From NCBI GenBank assembly GCA_033961575.1, contig CM066737.1:64624771-64688770 (forward strand): DNA of 64,000 nt, written 5' to 3'. Each line of letters opens with the position of its first letter. Position 1 is the stretch's first letter. Source of the DNA: Aselliscus stoliczkanus. Its lineage: Eukaryota; Chordata; Mammalia; Chiroptera; Hipposideridae. Below the pieces are notes generated by a model. The model was not told the origin of the DNA. It saw only the letters and a program-made list of their open reading frames with translations, and did not search any database. The position numbers and the translations under genes are program-made. Of this stretch, positions 58,566-64,000 are shown in pieces.

Positions 58566-61021
58566 ATTTAGAGATACTATACTTTGCATATTAATGGAGT
58601 AAATCACCTATCTTTGTGAGAGTGCTATTAAGTGTGGTGGGGGCACTGTGGTTAAGTGCTACTATTTTATTCCTTTTAAATTTTTGCAGCTATGTACTTC
58701 AGAGATTCTAGGTAAATTTATGCAATTTTTTTTTTTTTGCCTCAATAGGACTCATTTGATGAAAAACATTTCACCTTGTTTTCTATCCTCTAAATATATC
58801 ATCTTCCCATGATGGCTGTGATGTCGTTGAAAACTGTAGAAGAGCAGAGAATCCATTATTTAAGTTATAGAGTTAAACAATTTAATAAAAAATTCATCCT
58901 AAAACTTGAGTACTCTTTCTACTTACAAATGAATGCTTTGAGAGTCTTTTGAGATAATTTATGTCAGAGATTCATGTGTTGAAAAGCTTTTATTCTATCT
59001 CGAAGCAAACTGGAGCAAAAGACCTAAAAATAGTGTGTGGAATCCTAATGCTTGTTATAAACTCTCTCGTAAATAACCCTATAAAATGTATAGTTGATCT
59101 TGACACAGAGTTTCCTGTCATGGCAAAACGTAAGAAGACTCTGAGGCAAAAAATTTCCGTAAAGTCAGTAATTTTTTTGTTTTTGTGGGTCACATGCAAT
59201 CTCTACTTAACCCTCTCTTCCTCCTCTTTCACCTCCTTCTTCTCTTCCTCCTCCTCCTTTCCATTTTTTCCTAACCCTTCAATTAGGTAAGAAAAAAAGA
59301 CCCACACTCTTGGTTAGTGGATCTTATAAAAGACAGGCTGCTTGCCCAAAGTGGGAATGGCTCTAAACTGATGACTTCTTTTTCTTTCCTTTGTTAAAAT
59401 CATAAACTTTTTATACTCTTAGGAAAGCAGCCATCCCCATGTCTAATCACTACCAGAAAGAATAGCTCAATATCAATTCTTCCAAAATCAAAATGATTTT
59501 TTTAGAGTAGAAACTTCCTATTCTCTAAATGATTCTAAGAAAATACATGTAGTAAGATTTTCAGTTCTGTTACTTTCTCATTCTAGAAGTCTTCTTAAGA
59601 GTCAGTACTACTTAAAATTAGACACATTACAGGAGTTAATTTGAGGTTATTTTAGAATTGTAGAATGCAACCTTTCATTCTTACTCTTGTTATTTCTTAG
59701 GTTAAAAATTTTATTCTAAGTTCTTTATTGAAGAACTTTGAGGTTTCAGGGGAGTATCTGTTTACATAAATGGGACTAATATTGCTGTCTATGTTATGAT
59801 AAAGCCTCTCACCTTTCCTTTTTTACCTAACTCAGTAATTTTGAATTGAATTATTAAAGTTATACTTCTCACTAACACATTAGTGACTGTCCAGAAATTT
59901 CAGTTTCACAAATTAAGATAACAGTCTGGTGTGGCTATCATAGCTCATATTGAAGATATGCTTCATGTGACTTATAATAGTAGTTTCCTGGATTTTCAAG
60001 ATACGGAGCTAATCATATCACACTCTTTAAAATATCTATATTCTCATTGCCTACCAAGTAAAATTCCAATTTACCATACTAATTTTATTTCCTGCTACTA
60101 ATCCTCTTATATCTTATGCTTGAGTCATGCCAATATGCTCACCAATCCCTAAATATACCTTCTCTCTGCCTAAAATGCTGTTTACCAATTTAAAAAATTG
60201 TCTACTCATTTTATGGCACCAAATGACTGAACTAAATTTGGCATTTTAAATTTCCCAATGGGAAAGTGATGTTTAATTAGTGAATCTATCCCAATACATA
60301 CCTCAGACTTTAAAGAGGTAGATTTTAGTAAAGGATAATATTATATCTCAGGAGAAAAGTGTTGTCATAGACCTTTATTATCCAGAATATGTTAAGTCAA
60401 GACATGTCAACCTCTGTGGTAGAGATTTTTTACAAAAATTCTGTTTATTGAATCAAGGATTTGAAATACATGGTCTTCAAAAGTCAAGGGCACATGGACA
60501 GACAATATTATTCAAATTTCATCTGATAAAAATCACAAGAAGTGGGAATTAGGTAATCATGATTATTTACATGAGAATGGAACATGGATCAATATCATAA
60601 AAAATTCCTACCTTCCATGATACTGTAGGTCTCTGGTCCTGTGTGACGACAGATCCAACATAATTTTATTTTCAAGGTTGTTAGGCTACTGCCTTGGAAG
60701 TTTGTATGAATCTCTTTGTTGTGTCAGATCTAGGCCACTGGGTTATAATCTGGGGCAGGGTAGTGATGTGCAATGGGGAAGGGCTTGTGGATAAGATGTG
60801 GTATGGAGTGGAGCTGGCAATTTCATGTAAGGAGGAAATGCTGATGGTGATGCTAGGAGTAATGAGTGGAGTAGGGCCTGTATGGATGCATTGGGTGGAA
60901 AGCAAAAACTGTAATCTAGTATAATGCACAGTGAACACAGTATCCAAAGTTCAATGGCTATGCGGGTTAGGGAGGTCAAACTAGAGGTGTTGCAAGGAAG
61001 TGCCTTTTTGTGACTAGTATT
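58566..61021. other. Single-copy intergenic DNA
   Basis: No gene recognised. A pyrimidine-rich tract lies at 59205-59275. The part 60640-61020 has fewer A/T runs and could be retroviral env or integrase-side sequence belonging to the fragment at 62085-63738, but I could not show it. Confidence 0.4.
59205..59275. repeat. Polypyrimidine (CT-rich) tract
   Basis: About 70 bases of nearly pure C/T with TCC repeats (CTCTTCCTCCTCCTCCTTTC). Low-complexity DNA with triplex-forming potential. Confidence 0.85.
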
Positions 61022-61029
61022 GTTTAGAA

Positions 61030-61090
61030 CAGGGGTTGGCAAACTGTGGCTCTTTGGGTATGTTCCGTCTCAAAAGTTTGCCGACCCCTG
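61030..61090. mobile_element. 61-bp hAT micro-element with perfect 8-bp duplication
   Basis: CAGGGGTTGGCAAACTGTGG at the left and AAAAGTTTGCCGACCCCTG at the right are 16-bp inverted ends with one mismatch. GTTTAGAA lies at 61022-61029 and 61091-61098, an exact 8-bp hAT target duplication. Only about 29 bases remain between the ends. Its last 30 bases match the right end of the 216-bp element at 31810-32025, so it is an extreme deletion derivative of that family. Confidence 0.93.
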
Positions 61091-61149
61091 GTTTAGAACA
61101 CAGTGTGTGGTTTGCCATTAAGGTAAAATGATTTCTCGTGCTGCCAAGT

Positions 61150-61385
61150 AACCTTTTTTTTTCTCTTAAAACAATGTTTATTGAAATATAGCTAACATAC
61201 AATATTATATTAGTTTCAGGTGTACACCATAGCTATTTATCATTTATATACCTAAAGAAGTGATCATGATAATTCTAGTAACCATCTGACACCATACAAT
61301 GTCATTACAATATTATTGATTTTATTCCCTAAGCTGTGCATTACATCCTCATAACTTATTTATTTTATAACTGGAAATTTGAACC
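61150..61385 (-). mobile_element. L1 3'UTR fragment, minus strand
   Basis: AATATAGCTAACATACAATA, TTAGTTTCAGGTGTACACCA and TTGATTTTATTCCCTAAGCT are antisense L1 3'UTR. It ends in a T-run at about 61153 and is followed by a second L1 3' end. Confidence 0.75.
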
Positions 61386-62084
61386 TCTTCCCCCTTTAAT
61401 TCTTTTTTTCAATTACAATTGACATTCAATATTGTTTCGTATTAGTTTCAGGTGGACATTTATGTAATTTAGGAAGTGATCCCCTGATTTGTCTAGGATC
61501 CACCTGGAACTATTAATAGTTATTACTATATTATTGACTATATTCCTATGCTGTACTTTACATTTTCTAACTACCAATTTGTACTTCTTTTTTTTTGAGG
61601 GCAGTGTCACTGGCCCTCATATGTGGGACCAAACCGGGGCCGCTTACTTCCCAAGCCAGCACTTAACCACCACGCCACTCGGCCGGCCCCAATTTGTACT
61701 TCTTAATCCCTTCACCTTTTCACTCCACCTCTCAACCCTCATCCCACCTGGCAACCATCAGTGTGTTCTCTGTATCTATGAGTCAGTTTCTGTTGTGTTT
61801 GTGCGTTTATTTTGTTCTTTAGATTCCACATATAAGTGAGATCATATGATATTTATCTTTCTCAGTCTCACTTATTTCACTTAGCATAATATCCTCCAGA
61901 TCCATCCATGTTGTTGCAAATGGTAAGATCTCATTCCCTCTATGGCCAAGGGATATTCCATTGTATATATGTACCAAATATTTTTTATCCATTCGCCTAT
62001 TGATGGTCAGTTCGGTTGTTTCCATATCTTGGCTATTGTAAATACTACTGCAATGAACATAGGGCTGCATATATCTTTGGGATG
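61386..62084 (-). mobile_element. 5'-truncated L1 3' end, minus strand
   Basis: 3'UTR (ATTACAATTGACATTCAATA) through the ORF2 C-terminus. The minus-strand frame at 61819-62070 reads ...DLEDIMLSEISETEKDKYHM, the conserved L1 C-terminal block. The 5' end at about 62084 abuts retroviral pol sequence. A short SINE splits the 3'UTR at 61590. Confidence 0.85.
61590..61688 (-). mobile_element. Short tRNA-derived SINE with 16-bp duplication
   Basis: GAGGGCAGTGTCACTGGCCC, GGACCAAACCGGGGCC (box B damaged), CCCAAGCCAGCACTTAACCA and CACTCGGCCGGCC. CCAATTTGTACTTCTT flanks exactly at 61574-61589 and 61689-61704. Confidence 0.95.
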
Positions 62085-63738
62085 TGGTTCATGTAGGGCC
62101 TTGGAGCAGGTGTGTAATTTGGATAAGGAGTCTGCAATGTTATTATAATGTGTTTCTAGTATTTGTTGATGTGTGTATTTGTGTGCATGCACGCACAGAA
62201 ATGAGTGAGCATAAAAGGCATGTGTGAGTTGGCTATTTCTTTCCAAACAAGGCGCCCCAGATAGCCTTTCCATGAATAGTGAAATGATCCTTTTGCCATT
62301 GTCCAAACCGGACTGCAAGCCCATTGGCTACCACCCAGGACTCAGTAAAAATATGTGCACTTGGGAGTCTCATTTTTATGTCCTGTCGTACAGCGAAGTG
62401 TACTGTCACCAATTCCACCAGTTGGACTGATCCAGGAGAGATCCTCCTCAACTAGGGATATGCAGCTGGTGGGATGATATGGCCTCCTAGAAGGCTGTAT
62501 TGCATGCGATGGTGCTACTGCTATCGGTGAAGAATACCAACTCCCTTTCCATGTCAGACAGTTGGTCCCAAGGAACTCCCCAAATGGCTAGAGGGGCTGG
62601 AAGTGGCTGTGCTACTAGCTGCACATCCCTGTCAGTGGAGAAGAGGCTGAGCAAAGGGATAGCTACATCCTCTGTAATTTGTAAAGACCCTTGATATCAG
62701 GTGTATCCCTCTCCTGAAAGTACCAATTTCACTTTATTAGTGAGGCATCAGTGGCCATGCCAAGCCTTTGCTGGGTTGAATCCCTGACCCAAGGCAAGGT
62801 GGGGATTTGTGTATAAGGCTGTATGTGCTGTGTGCCTGTTAATGCCTCTGTCTCCAAGAAGGTACACTAGGCTGCCAATATTTGGCACTTGAATGACATG
62901 TTCCAGGCTGCTGTCAGGGGTAGATGTTTGGCCCAGAACCCCATGGGCTGACAGGTAGAGCCATGCTTAGTCAAGTTACTCGACAAGGTGTAATCAGACA
63001 TCACCAGTGACTAGACTTGGAAGTCTGAGCCCAGATGGTCTAAGGGTAGGGCCTGCTGGGCCAGCCATCACAAGGCAGTTTATTGAGGTTCTCCATAATG
63101 GAAAGAAGCCAATTTGCATGTAGTGACATAAACAGGCCTGAGAAGAATAGCTAAGTGTGGACTGTGTTACCTCCCAAAGTTACCTAATATATGTTGTATC
63201 TGCCATAGTGTCATGGGAGGCTTGATTATGAGGAGTTGTTTTACAGAAAGCTGAATTTTTGACACTACTAGATGTGTTGCTGGATGAGGGCATCCATACC
63301 TATAATAAGAAAAGAGAGAGCCAGGGGGCTGCCACCCTTGGCAGCGGTTTCAGAAATATGGTGCCTATAGAAACATCTAGCTTAATTTGTACTCCCTTTA
63401 TAGTTTTACCTGCTCTGCCTTATAGGGTGAATTAGGTTCCTTTGAGGAATTTATAAGGGTTACCTGGAATTACCGTGACTTGGGCTTTTGTGTCTAATAG
63501 AGCCAAGAAAATCTGGTTATTGCTTTTGTCCAAGGAGACTAATGCAGTTATAAAGGGGCAACTGTCCCCAGTATGTAGGATAGGCTCTGGAGAGCTGCCA
63601 AGTCCTTAAAATATGCTCTGGGGACCTGCCAAGCCACAGGTCAGAGAAGTTGTTTGAGGCAAAGTGAGCCTCAAGACTCTCTGATATTGATATTGGGCTT
63701 TGTAGTGAGGTAATCGCTTGTATTAAAAAGAGAAGCTC
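62085..63738 (-). mobile_element. Degenerate endogenous retrovirus pro-pol fragment
   Basis: The minus strand reads, from right to left, a protease-like block with LALLDTKAQVTVIPGNP (active-site Asp at 63492-63494; the Gly of the usual Asp-Thr-Gly is Lys), then degraded reverse-transcriptase and connection sequence, then RNase H-like blocks (FFTDSSS at about 62514-62534; ESWVVANGL in the frame at 62233-62451). Stops and frameshifts break all of it: a stop ends the protease frame at about 63448. No LTR is visible here, and the fragment is cut at its left by a minus-strand L1. Non-functional; which retrovirus class is uncertain. Confidence 0.72.
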
Positions 63739-63740
63739 GT

Positions 63741-64000
63741 GGGCTGGCCAAGAGGCTCAGTTGGCTTAGAGCACGTGCTTAGAGCATGTGGTTCGATTCC
63801 CACATGGGCCAGTGAATGCTGTGCCCTGGCTGAGCTGTTGCTGAGCTGCCAACAGGTGGCAGGATGGCTCTGCTGGTGTAACACCAAGATTGTTCAGTGC
63901 TAGGCTACGCCCACCCGCAACTAAAGATTGAACTCGGCACCTTGATCTGAGCTGCCTCCTGGAAGGCTCAGTGGATAGAGCGTGCGCTCTTAACAACAAG
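63741..64000 (+). mobile_element. Composite tRNA-type SINE, cut by window end
   Basis: Head GGGCTGGCCAAGAGGCTCAG, box-B-like TGGTTCGATTCCC, GAGCTGCCAACAGGTGGCAG, a GTGTAACACCAAGATTG unit, CTACGCCCACCCGCAACTAA, CACCTTGATCTGAGCTGCC, and a further tRNA-like head (GGCTCAGTGGATAGAGCGTG) running off the end. Related to 39546 and 44638. Confidence 0.88.

Noticed and set aside
58961..59290. 109-codon frame ending in a Ser/Phe-rich stretch
   Set aside because: The C-terminal part is the CT-rich low-complexity tract and the remainder has no recognisable domain, splice signal or conservation evidence.
60681..61042. Overlapping minus-strand frames rich in Ser, Pro and His
   Set aside because: They might be env-side remnants of the retroviral fragment, but no motif supports it; left as unrecognised DNA.
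1..64000. CRISPR arrays, operons, phage or bacterial genes
   Set aside because: There are no spaced identical repeats and no ribosome-binding-site-led gene series; the repeats and MIR/L1 content are mammalian.

Overview
This window is nuclear DNA from a placental mammal. It is AT-rich, gene-poor and built almost entirely from retrotransposons. Several SINE families are lineage-specific: a tRNA-derived head beginning GGGCCGGCCGAGTGG, a GC-rich body and a tail ending CCCCAATAAAATCTT. From memory, the multi-unit SINEs look like those of rhinolophoid (yinpterochiropteran) bats. I put a bat at about 0.5, with colugo as the main alternative; a repeat-library search would decide. MIR, MaLR-like LTR and Tigger/MER2-like relics confirm a placental mammal.

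Layout. 1-10.8 kb: several L1 pieces in both orientations, starting with a minus-strand L1 5'UTR made of tandem monomers of about 139 bp. 10.8-17 kb: mostly single-copy DNA with MIR relics. It holds the one recognisable protein-coding sequence, a processed retrocopy of NUTF2 (11734-12600) whose 127-codon frame (11817-12200) is intact and which has a 13-bp target-site duplication, a polyadenylation signal and an A-tail. 17-21.4 kb: an old minus-strand L1 with a younger L1 3' end and two SINEs nested in it. 21.4-34.4 kb: mostly single-copy DNA with long SINEs, a twin-primed L1, an 82-bp mariner-type palindromic MITE and a 216-bp hAT relic. 34.5-57.4 kb: a nearly continuous plus-strand pile of L1 fragments, interrupted by about ten SINEs, a 616-bp solo LTR, Tigger-like DNA, two old LTR-like repeats and short L1 3'UTR insertions. 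57.4-61 kb: single-copy DNA with a MIR. 61-64 kb: a 61-bp hAT micro-element, minus-strand L1 3' ends, a degenerate endogenous retrovirus pol/pro fragment and a composite SINE cut by the window end.

No multi-exon gene, tRNA, rRNA or CRISPR array could be supported. All L1 ORFs are broken and no open frame exceeds about 180 codons, so there is no intact autonomous element. The elements are connected as parasite and host machinery: L1 enzymes evidently copied the SINEs and the NUTF2 mRNA (A-tails, 10-20 bp target duplications, A-rich targets), while the mariner, hAT and Tigger pieces moved by DNA transposition. The best leads are the intact NUTF2 retrocopy, the mariner MITE, the 61-bp hAT element with a perfect 8-bp duplication, the modular SINEs sharing one 3' tail, and the two differently monomerised L1 5'UTRs.
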